This document shows, in pieces, positions 8,152-16,763 of a stretch of DNA of 64,000 nucleotides (its first letter is position 1; each line of letters opens with the position of its first letter). Below the pieces are notes generated by a model that saw only the letters and a list, made by a program, of their open reading frames with translations, had not been told where the DNA came from and did not search any database. A program made the translations under genes and the position numbers. Source of the DNA: Kibdelosporangium banguiense (GTDB lineage: Bacteria; Actinomycetota; Actinomycetes; Mycobacteriales; Pseudonocardiaceae); NCBI RefSeq assembly GCF_017876405.1, contig NZ_JAGINW010000001.1:12413203-12477202 (forward strand). The letters are read 5' to 3'.

Positions 8152-11100
8152 GTGTGGTTTCTGGCGCGCTTAAGCCTGGCCAACCGCAGCCTGATCGGTC
8201 TGATCTCGCTGGCCATCCTGGGGTTCGGCATATTCGCCGTGCCCTCGTTGAAACAGCAACTGCTGCCATCGATCCAGCCACCGACAGCGGTGATCATCGC
8301 GCCGTATCCGGGCGCGTCGCCGGAAGTGGTCGACGCACAGGTCACTGAGCCGATCGAGAAGACCCTGCAAGGCGTGCAGGGACTTGAGCAGATCAGCTCC
8401 GACTCCGCCGAGGGCATCGCGTCGATCCGGACCCAGTTCCGGTTCGGCACGGACATGGACCGTGCGGTGGACAAGATGCAGCAGGCGGTCAACCAGCTCG
8501 GCACCCAGTTGCCGCAGTCGGTTCGGCCGACTGTCCGAACGGGCAGCACCGACGACTTCCCAGCGGTACTGCTCGCCGCCGGGACGAGCGGCGACCAGCA
8601 GCAACTCGCCGACAAGCTGGCCGCCGACGTCGTGCCGGAGCTCAGGTCGATCACCGGTGTGCGCGATGTCCGGATCACCGGCGCGGGCAAGCAAACCGTC
8701 ACGGTCACGCTGAACTATCCCCAGCTCGCCGCCGCCGGTGTTCCGCCCACCGCGGTGATCAGCGCGTTGCAGGCAGCGGGCAAGACCGTTCCGGCCGGGT
8801 CGCTGACCGAGGCCAACCGCACGTTGACCGTGCAGGTCGGCGGCCAGCTCGAATCGGTCGACGCGCTGCGCGACACGTACCTGTCGGGTAGCGGCAAACC
8901 GGTGCGGCTGGGCGATGTCGCGAAGATCGACCCGCAGCCGGCGAGTGCCACCTCGATCACCCGGACCAACGGCAAGCCGAGTCTGGGCATCGCGGTGATG
9001 ATGGCCGGTGACGGCAACGCGGTCAGCATTTCCCATGCGGTGCGGGACAAACTCGGCGACCTCGGCCGCCGGGCCGGTGCCGAGCTGACGGTGATCCTCG
9101 ACCAGGGCCCGTTCATCGAGGACGCGATCAGCGGCCTGACCTCCGAAGGACTGCTCGGCCTGCTGTTCGCGGTCGTGGTGATCCTGCTGTTCCTGCTCTC
9201 TGTGCGGTCCACTCTGGTCACCGCGGTGTCCATTCCGTTGTCGGTGCTCGTCGCGCTGCTGGCGTTGTGGAGCGGCGACCTGTCGCTGAACCTGCTCACC
9301 CTGGGCGCGTTGACGATCGCCGTCGGCCGGGTGGTGGACGACTCGATTGTGGTGCTGGAGAACATAAAACGGCACCTGGCCTACGGCGAGGGCAAACAAC
9401 GCGCGGTGCTGGACGGCGTTCGCGAGGTGGCCGGCGCGGTCACGGCGTCGACGCTGACCACAGTCGCGGTGTTCCTGCCGATCGCGTTCGTCGGCGGCCT
9501 GGTGGGCGAGTTGTTCTCGCCGTTCGCCATCACGATCACGGTGGCGTTGCTGGCTTCTTTGCTTGTGTCGCTGACGATCGTTCCGGTGCTGGCGTACTGG
9601 TTCCTCAAGCCACCCAAGCAAGGCGAGGACGTCGACGCGATCCGCGAGGCGGCCGAGCAGAAGGAACGCCGCAGTGTGCTGCAGCGCGCGTACGTTCCGG
9701 TGATCCGGTTCGCCACCACCCGCAGGCTGACGACTTTGCTTGTGGCGCTGGCAATCCTGGGCGGCACGTTAGCACTGTTGTCCAGGTTGGACACGAACTT
9801 CATCGACGACTCGGGCGGCAACACCGTTGCCATCACCCAGAAACTCACGCCGGGCAGCAGCCTGCAGTCACGTGACGAGGCCGCCAAGAAGGTGGAAGGC
9901 ATCCTGGCCGCTACCGGCGAAGCCGAGTCCTACCAGGTCACCATCGGCTCGGAAGCCGACTTCAGCGGCCGGGTCTCAGCCCAGAACACCTTCCAGGTGA
10001 CCATGCGCAAGGGCACGGACATCAAGGCGGTGCAGGACAGGCTGCGCACGCAGATCACCGCGCAGCAAGGCGTCGGCGAGGTGAAGTTCGGTGCGGAGGC
10101 AAGCGGGTTCGGCAGCTCCAACGTCAGCGTGATCGTCAAGGCGCCCAACCAGGACGCGCTGAAGGCAGCCACGGATCAGGTGCGGGACAAGGTCGCCGGC
10201 GTCGGCGGGCTCACCGAGGTCACCAGCGACCTTGCCGTCAGCGCACCCCGCGTCCAGATCGACGTCAACGAGCAGGCCGCCGCAGCGGCGGGCCTGACCG
10301 CGGAGACCGTCAGCCAGTTGGCAGGCCAGGCGATCGCCGGCTTCCCGGTGGGCGAGGTGTCCATCGCCGGCAAACGCCAGGAGATCGTGCTGCGCACCGG
10401 CACACCGCCCCGCGACATCGCCGCCATCCGGGCGTTGCCGCTGGTCACCCCGGCCGGAGTGATCCCGCTGGAGCGGATCGCGGACATCCGGACAGTGGAC
10501 GGGTCAGTGCTGGTCACCCGGATCGACTCGGATCGCAGTGCGACCGTGACGGCCAAACCCGTCGGCAAGGACCTGGGCGCGGTCAACCAGGAACTGGACA
10601 CCGCGCTGGGGAGCCTGACGCTGACAGGCGGGGCCACGTACACGATCGGTGGCGTGAGCGCCGAGCAGCAGGAGGCGTTCGGGGACCTGGGCCTGGCGCT
10701 GCTGGCCGCGATCGTGATCGTGTTCTCGATCATGGTGGCCACGTTCCGCAGCTTCGTGCAGCCGCTGATCCTGCTGGTGTCCATCCCGTTCGCGGCCACC
10801 GGCGCGTTCGGCCTGCTGCTGATCACCGGCACCCCGCTGGGCCTGCCGGCGATGATCGGCCTGCTGATGCTGGTCGGCATCGTGGTGACCAACGCGATCG
10901 TGCTGATCGACCTGGTCAACCAGTACCGCAAGCAGGGCATGAGCGTGCAGGACGCGGTGGTCGAGGGCGGCAGGCGCAGGCTGCGGCCGATCCTGATGAC
11001 CGCGTCGGCGACCATCTTCGCGCTGGCGCCGATGGCATTGGGCGTGACAGGCGAGGGCGCGTTCATCGGCAAGCCGCTCGCGCTGGTCGTGATCGGTGGC

Positions 11101-11238
11101 CTGGTCAGCTCCACGTTGCTGACACTGGTGCTGGTCCCGACCCTCTACACGATGGTGGAAGGGGTCAAGGAGCGCACCCGTGCCCGCCGGGCAGCCCGTC
11201 GTGCGCCGGCTCCCGAACTGGTACCGGCCGGCGTCTGA
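8152..11238 (+). CDS. RND-family efflux transporter (AcrB/SwrC-like)
   Basis: 1028-residue RND permease that would couple proton entry to export of lipophilic substrates. Architecture is the usual duplicated one: TM1 at about residues 14-32, a large extracytoplasmic porter region, six clustered TMs with the proton-relay pair D396-D397 in GRVVDDSIVV, then a second half ending in LVLVPTLYTMVEG. The GTG start at 8152 has a GGGGGAG box 7 bp upstream. No membrane-fusion or outer-membrane partner gene is present, as expected for a Gram-positive. Substrate is unknown. Confidence 0.9.
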   Translation: MWFLARLSLANRSLIGLISLAILGFGIFAVPSLKQQLLPSIQPPTAVIIAPYPGASPEVVDAQVTEPIEKTLQGVQGLEQISSDSAEGIASIRTQFRFGTDMDRAVDKMQQAVNQLGTQLPQSVRPTVRTGSTDDFPAVLLAAGTSGDQQQLADKLAADVVPELRSITGVRDVRITGAGKQTVTVTLNYPQLAAAGVPPTAVISALQAAGKTVPAGSLTEANRTLTVQVGGQLESVDALRDTYLSGSGKPVRLGDVAKIDPQPASATSITRTNGKPSLGIAVMMAGDGNAVSISHAVRDKLGDLGRRAGAELTVILDQGPFIEDAISGLTSEGLLGLLFAVVVILLFLLSVRSTLVTAVSIPLSVLVALLALWSGDLSLNLLTLGALTIAVGRVVDDSIVVLENIKRHLAYGEGKQRAVLDGVREVAGAVTASTLTTVAVFLPIAFVGGLVGELFSPFAITITVALLASLLVSLTIVPVLAYWFLKPPKQGEDVDAIREAAEQKERRSVLQRAYVPVIRFATTRRLTTLLVALAILGGTLALLSRLDTNFIDDSGGNTVAITQKLTPGSSLQSRDEAAKKVEGILAATGEAESYQVTIGSEADFSGRVSAQNTFQVTMRKGTDIKAVQDRLRTQITAQQGVGEVKFGAEASGFGSSNVSVIVKAPNQDALKAATDQVRDKVAGVGGLTEVTSDLAVSAPRVQIDVNEQAAAAAGLTAETVSQLAGQAIAGFPVGEVSIAGKRQEIVLRTGTPPRDIAAIRALPLVTPAGVIPLERIADIRTVDGSVLVTRIDSDRSATVTAKPVGKDLGAVNQELDTALGSLTLTGGATYTIGGVSAEQQEAFGDLGLALLAAIVIVFSIMVATFRSFVQPLILLVSIPFAATGAFGLLLITGTPLGLPAMIGLLMLVGIVVTNAIVLIDLVNQYRKQGMSVQDAVVEGGRRRLRPILMTASATIFALAPMALGVTGEGAFIGKPLALVVIGGLVSSTLLTLVLVPTLYTMVEGVKERTRARRAARRAPAPELVPAGV

Positions 11239-11248
11239 GGTCTTCGGC

Positions 11249-11283
11249 AAAGCCGCCTTCGCCGCGCCGGCGAAGGCGGCTTT
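11249..11283. terminator. Bidirectional terminator between RND gene and DUF3039 gene
   Basis: Perfect 16-bp stem AAAGCCGCCTTCGCCG / CGGCGAAGGCGGCTTT with a 3-base loop, ending in TTT on either strand. It begins 11 bp after the exporter stop and ends 8 bp before the stop of the convergent DUF3039 gene, so it can serve both. Confidence 0.9.
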
Positions 11284-11291
11284 GTGCTGTG

Positions 11292-11531
11292 TCAGTCCTT
11301 GCCTGGGTCGAGCGTGTCGAAGATGCGCTTGCACTCGGGGCAGACCGGCGATCCCGGCTTCGGTGAGCGGGTCACCGGGAACACCTCGCCGCACAGCGCG
11401 ACCACCACGGTGCCCATCACGGCACTCTCGGCGATCTTGTTCTTCTGCACGTAGTGGAACATCTTCGGCGTGTCGTCGGTCGTCTGATCACGCGTATCGA
11501 CGTCAGGCAGCGTCTGGGTGGAGGTACTCAC
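11292..11531 (-). CDS. DUF3039 family small protein
   Basis: 79 residues matching the actinobacterial DUF3039 family: MFHYVQKNKIAESAVMGT, then VVALCGEVFPVTRSPKPG, then SPVCPECKRIFD. The Cys of ALCGE and the CPEC pair suggest a small metal-binding fold. Function is unknown. The mycobacterial member (Rv2708c) sits beside sigB/ideR, in line with the neighbourhood here. It is divergent from spo0M, with 47 bp between start codons. Confidence 0.88.
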   Translation of the reverse strand: MSTSTQTLPDVDTRDQTTDDTPKMFHYVQKNKIAESAVMGTVVVALCGEVFPVTRSPKPGSPVCPECKRIFDTLDPGKD

Positions 11532-11578
11532 GGGTCAATTCTGCATCAAGCCGGCCGTAACCCTGGCAAGATGCCCGC

Positions 11579-12388
11579 ATGTTCTCCAAGGTGCTGGCGA
11601 GCTTCGGGCAGGGCGGGGCCAAGGTCGACGCGCAGCTGATGGACCGCAGCGTCCGGCCCGGTGGCCCGCTGCGCGGCCAGGTCATGCTGGTCGGCGGCCA
11701 GGTCGATCAGGAAGTGGACGGTCTCGGCGTGACCCTGCTGTCACGCGTGGAGCACACCGACGAACGCGGCGAGGTCTCCTTGGTGGACATGCCGTTCCAG
11801 AACATCAACCTGGCCAGCAACGCCGTGGTCCGCGCCGGTCAGCAGCTCACAGTGCCCTTCGAGGTCCAGCTGCCCTGGGAAACCCCGATCACGACCGTGC
11901 TCGGCAAGCATCTGACCGGCATGGCGGTCGGCCTGCAGACAAACCTGGACCTGGGTGGTTCGGTGGTCGACCCGCAGGACATCGACGCGGTGGCGATCGA
12001 ACCCCTGCCCGCCCAGCACCGGATCCTCGACGCCCTGAGCCGCCTCGGCTTCCAGTTCAAAGCGGCCGCACTGGAGAAGAACAAGATCACCGGCCTGGAC
12101 CAGCACCTGCCCTTCTACCAGGAGGTCCGGTTCGGCCCAAGCCCCGCGTTCGCCCAGATCTTCCACGAACTGGCCGTGAGTTTCCTGGCCAAGTCCACCA
12201 GCATGCAGGTCGTCCTCGACGTGCACAAACGCGTCCGCGTCGGCAAAGGCAACGGCCTCGGCCCCCAAGGCCGCCCCTTCATCGGCGCCTTCGCCGTCGA
12301 CTACCCCAAACTGGCCGCCACGAACTGGGAACAGCAGATCGAAGGCTGGCTCCGCGAAGTAGCCCGTCCCCGCGCGATCTTCGACTAG
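11579..12388 (+). CDS. spo0M: Sporulation-control protein Spo0M family (arrestin-like)
   Basis: 269 residues. The N-terminal half (about 1-135) is the Spo0M arrestin-like beta-sandwich: LMDRSVRPGGPLRGQVMLVGG, then TVPFEVQLPWETPITT. The second half carries the conserved FGPSPAFAQIFHELAV segment. In Bacillus, Spo0M affects sporulation and cell-wall or cytoskeletal functions; in non-sporulating actinomycetes its role is not established. Monocistronic by layout, with 67 bp to the next gene. Confidence 0.85.
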   Translation: MFSKVLASFGQGGAKVDAQLMDRSVRPGGPLRGQVMLVGGQVDQEVDGLGVTLLSRVEHTDERGEVSLVDMPFQNINLASNAVVRAGQQLTVPFEVQLPWETPITTVLGKHLTGMAVGLQTNLDLGGSVVDPQDIDAVAIEPLPAQHRILDALSRLGFQFKAAALEKNKITGLDQHLPFYQEVRFGPSPAFAQIFHELAVSFLAKSTSMQVVLDVHKRVRVGKGNGLGPQGRPFIGAFAVDYPKLAATNWEQQIEGWLREVARPRAIFD

Positions 12389-12455
12389 GCCCTGAATGCG
12401 AGACACCCCACGGGTAAGTGGACCTTCCGGTGGTGACCGGTCAGGATGGCGTCTC

Positions 12456-13391
12456 GTGACCAGTATCGCCATTGCTGATGAAGTACGCGCCGCACTCGCA
12501 GCGGGCCAGGCCGTTGTGGCCTTGGAGAGCACCATCCTGTCCCACGGTCTGCCGCCGGGCCGCAACCGCAAGGTGGCGCAACGGCTGGAGTCGGTGGTCC
12601 GGGAGGCGGGCGCGGTACCAGCCACGATCGCCGTACTCGACGGGAAGGTCTGGGCCGGGCTGTCGCAGGCGCAGCTGGACCGGGTGTGCGACCCGGAGTC
12701 TGGCCTGGTCAAGCTGTCGCGGCGGGATCTTGGGCCGGCGATCGCGCTTGGTCAGGACGGGGCGACGACGGTGGCCGGCACGGCGGCGATCGCGCACGCG
12801 GCGGGCATCGGGGTGTTCGGCACCGGTGGGCTGGGTGGCGTACATCTGCCGTTGCCCGGGCGGGTCACGTCCTGGGATGTGTCGGCGGACTTGGACGCGT
12901 TGGCCGAAACACCGGTTCTGATCGTGTCCTCGGGTGTGAAGTCAGTGCTGGACATCGAGGCCACCCTCGAGTTGCTGGAGACGCGTTCGGTGCCGGTCCT
13001 CGGTTATCGGACTGACCACTTCCCCGGGTTCTACCTGCGGGAATCCGAGCATGAGCTGTCCTGGCGGGTGGACACGCCCGCGCAGGCGGCCAAGGTCTTC
13101 GCGGCTCACCGGCAGGCCCCCGGGCAGGCCGGGGTGCTGCTGGCCAATCCGATCCCCGCGGAGTTCGAGATGGACCGCGAGCTGCACGACCGGCTGCTGG
13201 CCGACGGCATCCAGCTGCTCAAGGACCAGGGTGTGCAGGGCCGGGACGTCACGCCGGTGCTGCTGGAGCACTTCCACACCGCGAGCGGCGGGGTAAGCCT
13301 GGACGCCAACGAAGCGCTGGTCGTGTCGAACGTCACGCTCGCGGCCCAGGTCGCCGTCGAACTGGCCGGCGCCGAATCGACTCGGCAGTGA
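12456..13391 (+). CDS. psuG: Pseudouridine-5'-phosphate glycosidase
   Basis: 311 residues. PsuG reversibly cleaves pseudouridine 5'-phosphate to uracil and ribose 5-phosphate (manganese enzyme). The diagnostic N-terminal block VVALESTILSHGLP is present (E24 is the presumed catalytic glutamate), as are SSGVKSVLDIEATLE with the conserved lysine and LLANPIPAEFEMD near the C-terminus. The GTG at 12456 is chosen over an upstream in-frame ATG because the protein then starts at the normal family position. It overlaps the kinase gene by 4 bp (GTGA), giving a two-gene pseudouridine-degradation operon. Confidence 0.93.
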   Translation: MTSIAIADEVRAALAAGQAVVALESTILSHGLPPGRNRKVAQRLESVVREAGAVPATIAVLDGKVWAGLSQAQLDRVCDPESGLVKLSRRDLGPAIALGQDGATTVAGTAAIAHAAGIGVFGTGGLGGVHLPLPGRVTSWDVSADLDALAETPVLIVSSGVKSVLDIEATLELLETRSVPVLGYRTDHFPGFYLRESEHELSWRVDTPAQAAKVFAAHRQAPGQAGVLLANPIPAEFEMDRELHDRLLADGIQLLKDQGVQGRDVTPVLLEHFHTASGGVSLDANEALVVSNVTLAAQVAVELAGAESTRQ

Positions 13392-14239
13392 CAATCCTGG
13401 TGGTCGGCGACGCCGGCCTTGACGTAATGGCGCTACCCAACGGCGAGCTCGTCTACGGCGGGGACTCCCGCGCCCAGGTCCGCGTCACGATGGGCGGTGC
13501 CGGCGCGAACACCGCCACCTGGCTGGCCAGCCAGGGCGCAGACGTCGTGCTGGTGGGGCGGATCGGTGACGACATGGCCGGGCGCCAGGTGCTGGCCAAC
13601 CTCGCGGCCGCGGGCGTGAAGTGCGAACTGGCCATCGATCCGAACGCCGCCACATGCTGTGTGGTCATCCTGGTGGACCAGAGCGGGCAGCGCACGATAC
13701 TGCCCGACCACGGTGCCGGTGCGTGGCTGCGGCCGGAGGATCTGCGCCCGGAACTGGTGGCCTCGGCACGGCATATGCACTTGTCCGGGTACGTCCTGCT
13801 CGACCCGACGTCCCGGGATGCCGGTCTGGCGATGCTGAAGGCCGCCAGGGACAACGGGCTCACCACGTCCGTGGACCCGCAGTCCGCCGCGCTGATCCCC
13901 GACCCGGGTGCGTTCCTGGAGTGGATCCGGGGTGTCGATCTGTTGCTGCCCAACGAGGACGAGCTGGAACACCTGTCACGTGAGCATGACCTGCTGGACT
14001 ACGTCGGTCTGGTCGCGGCCACCGCCGGGCCGGCAGGCGCGAGCTGGATCGACCGCACCACAACGGTGTCCGTCCCGGCCGAGCCAGTGTCCTGTGTGGA
14101 CTCGACCGGGGCCGGCGACGCCTTCAACGCCGGTTTCCTCACCGCGTGGCTGGCCGGCGACGAGCCGGACGCCGCGCTGCGCGCAGGGGTGAGCGCGGCG
14201 ACGAAAGTCGTCGGCGGGATCGGCGCTATCCCTCGATGA
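13388..14239 (+). CDS. psuK: Pseudouridine kinase (PfkB family)
   Basis: 283-residue PfkB/ribokinase-type sugar kinase. It should phosphorylate pseudouridine to pseudouridine 5'-phosphate, the substrate of PsuG. Visible motifs are the N-terminal glycine-rich MGGAGANTATWLASQGADV and the C-terminal DSTGAGDAFNAGF with the catalytic Asp. The specific call rests on translational coupling to psuG (GTG start inside the psuG stop); alone it could only be called a PfkB kinase. The 3' end overlaps the convergent DUF3099 gene by 14 bp. Confidence 0.85.
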   Translation: MTILVVGDAGLDVMALPNGELVYGGDSRAQVRVTMGGAGANTATWLASQGADVVLVGRIGDDMAGRQVLANLAAAGVKCELAIDPNAATCCVVILVDQSGQRTILPDHGAGAWLRPEDLRPELVASARHMHLSGYVLLDPTSRDAGLAMLKAARDNGLTTSVDPQSAALIPDPGAFLEWIRGVDLLLPNEDELEHLSREHDLLDYVGLVAATAGPAGASWIDRTTTVSVPAEPVSCVDSTGAGDAFNAGFLTAWLAGDEPDAALRAGVSAATKVVGGIGAIPR

Positions 14240-14555
14240 CGGTGTGCTCGGACCGTTCGACCGCGTGCGCGGACAGCTCGCCCTGGCGACGGCGGTAACG
14301 GCTGACTCGTTCGGCCTTCTTCGGTGGGCGGTCGTTGGCGATCAGCACGGCCGCCCACGGCAACGGGATCGACAACAGCAGGAACCCCAGTGCCAGCCAC
14401 CAGGTCCCGCTGAAGATCAGCGCCAGGATGATGCAGGGGAAACGCAACATCATCATGGTGATGTACTTGCGTTTGCGCGCGGCGTGCTGTTCTTCGAACG
14501 ACGGCGCAGCCTCGGTGATGAGAACCGGGGTGTCGTCTTCCTTGGGGTTGTTCAC
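14226..14555 (-). CDS. DUF3099 family membrane protein
   Basis: 109 residues. Starts with the family's PVLITEAAPSFEEQHAARKR block, followed by two adjacent membrane segments (about residues 32-51 and 53-73) and a basic tail. The GTG start has a strong GGAGGTGG box. Function is unknown. A mycobacterial DUF3099-type protein (Rv2709) precedes sigB, matching this position upstream of sigB. Confidence 0.85.
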   Translation of the reverse strand: MNNPKEDDTPVLITEAAPSFEEQHAARKRKYITMMMLRFPCIILALIFSGTWWLALGFLLLSIPLPWAAVLIANDRPPKKAERVSRYRRRQGELSAHAVERSEHTVIEG

Positions 14556-14630
14556 GACACCACCTCCACCTCCATCATGTCACGCTGTACCCGAAGCGAC
14601 ACCAGGCCCTGACCGTGGAAGTATTCGCCC

Positions 14631-16106
14631 GTGGCCGATGATCTTTCGCCAGAGTTCTGCGCCGTTTTGCGAGACGCTTTCGAGCGCGCCGGCTACGACG
14701 CTGACGGTGTCCTGCGCCTGCTAGGTGATTCAGCACACGCCGCGCTCGGTCGCGGCGAGCCGGAGCCCGCTCGCCGGGCGGCCCGCGACAGTGGCGCACT
14801 GGGCAGCCTGATCAGGCTGTTCCTGCTGGGCGACACGCTGCCCGAACGTGAGGTCCGCGCGATCCTGCCGTGGCCGGAGTCCGTCTCGACCGGCGTCGTG
14901 CGTGTGGACGGCGACGACGTGCGCGCGGGTTTGGACGTTCGCCCGTACGGCGACGACCAGGGTTCGTGGTGGGTGTTCGCGGATCTGGACTCCGATCTGC
15001 TCGGCGGCCAGGTGCCTGCCGACCACGTGCTCGGCGTCGGGCACGCGTCCTTGAGCCTCGCGCGCGCCACTATCCGGCGTCCGGTCGGTTCAGTGCTTGA
15101 CCTGGGCACGGGTTGCGGCGTTCAGGCGTTGCACGCCAGCAGGCACGCACAGCGCATCACCGCGACCGATTTGTCCCCTCGTGCCCTTTCTCTGGCCCGA
15201 GCGACGTTCAGCATCAACGGTCTGGACGTCGAGACGCGGCAGGGCACGTGGTTCGAACCCATGGCGGGACGCCGTTTCGACCAGGTGGTGTGCAACCCGC
15301 CGTTTGTCGTCGGACCGTCACGCGTCGACTACACCTATCGTGATTCAGGTCTCGCGGGCGACGACGCGAGCGCGCTCGTCGTCGCCGCGTTGCCTGAGTA
15401 CCTGGCACGTGGGGGCGTCGGCCAGTTGCTGGCGTCGTGGCTGCATCTTCCTGGCCGGGATTGGGACGAACGCGTGACCGCCTGGCTGCCGGGCGGGGTG
15501 GACGCGTGGTTCGTGCAACGCGATGTAGCCGACCCGGATCTCTACGTAGGAACCTGGCTGCGCGACGCGGGCATCGACCCGCGCTCCCCCGAGGGCTCGG
15601 CGCGGGCCTCGGCCTGGCTGGACTGGTTCGCCGAGAACAAGGTCGCCGGTGTCGGGTTTGGATTCGTCACGATCCGCCGGACCGACAGCGAGCCCCGGAT
15701 CGTCTGCGAGGACCTGCGGCACGCCTTCGACGACCCGCTTGGCCCGGAGGCGGCGGGCTGGTTGGACCGGATCGACTGGCTGCGAGCACATTCGTCACCC
15801 GACGCACTGTTGCGCGCGCACCTGAGGGTCGCGGATTCCGTGGTGCTGGAAGAGGTCTCGGCCTCCGGCGACGAGGGCTGGGAGGCCGTCGTACGGCGGT
15901 TGCACCGCACGGACGGACCTGGCTGGCAGCACGAGATCGACGAACTGGTTCGTGCCCTACTGGCCGGTTGCAGCGGCGCGTTGCCATTGGGCGACCTGCT
16001 GGAACTGTTGGCAGCAGCACACGGCGTTGCCACTGACGCACTGGTCGTCGCCGCGTTGCCGTTGGTCGATGAGCTTGTGCGACACGGGATGCTGGTGCCC
16101 GCGTGA
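14631..16106 (+). CDS. Class I SAM-dependent methyltransferase (HemK/RsmC-like)
   Basis: 491 residues. Central Rossmann methyltransferase domain: motif I VLDLGTGCGVQAL (about residues 155-167), an acidic motif II (TATDLS), and NPPF (222-225), the signature of N-methyltransferases acting on amide or exocyclic amino nitrogens. The N-terminal 140 residues and C-terminal 190 residues are actinobacterial additions; the C-terminus looks like a winged-helix region. The target (rRNA, DNA or protein glutamine) cannot be told. It is coupled to dtd by a GTGA overlap, hinting at a translation-related role. Confidence 0.85.
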   Translation: MADDLSPEFCAVLRDAFERAGYDADGVLRLLGDSAHAALGRGEPEPARRAARDSGALGSLIRLFLLGDTLPEREVRAILPWPESVSTGVVRVDGDDVRAGLDVRPYGDDQGSWWVFADLDSDLLGGQVPADHVLGVGHASLSLARATIRRPVGSVLDLGTGCGVQALHASRHAQRITATDLSPRALSLARATFSINGLDVETRQGTWFEPMAGRRFDQVVCNPPFVVGPSRVDYTYRDSGLAGDDASALVVAALPEYLARGGVGQLLASWLHLPGRDWDERVTAWLPGGVDAWFVQRDVADPDLYVGTWLRDAGIDPRSPEGSARASAWLDWFAENKVAGVGFGFVTIRRTDSEPRIVCEDLRHAFDDPLGPEAAGWLDRIDWLRAHSSPDALLRAHLRVADSVVLEEVSASGDEGWEAVVRRLHRTDGPGWQHEIDELVRALLAGCSGALPLGDLLELLAAAHGVATDALVVAALPLVDELVRHGMLVPA

Positions 16107-16528
16107 GGGCAGTGGCGGCGCGCGTGACGAGCGCGAGTGTGACTGTGGACGGTCGCGTGACCGGCGCGATCACGCAGCCAGGCCTTTTGGTATTGCTGGG
16201 CGTGCATACGCTGGACACGCCCGAAAAGGCGGACCGGATGGCGCGGAAACTGCATGAGCTCCGCATTCTCCGCGACGAGGAGTCATGCGCCACTTCCGGT
16301 GCGCCACTGCTTGTGGTCAGTCAGTTCACCCTCTACGGGGAAACCCTTAAGGGTCGGCGCCCGTCATGGATCCATGCGGCCCGCCCGGAACAAGCCGAAC
16401 CACTTGTCAGCGCTGTGGTCACGGCGTTGCGTGCCCGGGGCGCTCATGTCGAAACCGGCGAATTCGGGGCCATGATGGAAGTAACGAGCGTGAACGACGG
16501 ACCGTTCACCGTCCTGGTGGAAATCTAA
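16103..16528 (+). CDS. dtd: D-aminoacyl-tRNA deacylase
   Basis: 141 residues, the normal Dtd length. Dtd removes D-amino acids (and glycine) mischarged on tRNA. Key motifs are SQFTLYG (about residues 74-80, catalytic loop) and the C-terminal NDGPFT, a variant of the usual NxGP motif. The GTG start lies within the stop of the upstream methyltransferase gene, so the two are translationally coupled. Confidence 0.95.
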   Translation: MRAVAARVTSASVTVDGRVTGAITQPGLLVLLGVHTLDTPEKADRMARKLHELRILRDEESCATSGAPLLVVSQFTLYGETLKGRRPSWIHAARPEQAEPLVSAVVTALRARGAHVETGEFGAMMEVTSVNDGPFTVLVEI

Positions 16529-16631
16529 GGAACTTCTCAGCCACTGTGGACAGTAGCTGTCTCTTAGGAATATCTCAGGCTCCCAGGCGCAACCGCCGGC
16601 TCGACTGCGACGTCTTCAAGTTTGAGAAAGC

Positions 16632-16658
16632 GGGAACGAATCTCGATCGGGCCACGTT
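16632..16658 (+). promoter_or_regulatory. ECF-sigma-type promoter upstream of sigB
   Basis: GGGAAC (16632-16637) and GTT (16656-16658) flank an 18-base spacer, counted from GGAAC. This matches the SigE/SigH/SigR-class consensus GGAA(C/T)-N18/19-GTT. It lies about 105 bp before the sigB start. In mycobacteria sigB is transcribed from such a promoter by SigE/SigH/SigL, so stress control of sigB is probably conserved here. The transcription start would be near 16665. Confidence 0.75.
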
Positions 16659-16763
16659 TTCTCTAGTGTCCAGCCAACGGGCGGCACGGTCTGAAAGACG
16701 GACCGAGGTTCGTGGGTATGCGACACGAATGACAGCCAGCCCGAGACAGGGGGAGGGAGTCCG

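Noticed and set aside
8170..9621. 483-codon minus-strand frame inside the RND gene
   Set aside because: Gln/Arg/His-rich antisense frame; the RND protein on the plus strand is complete.
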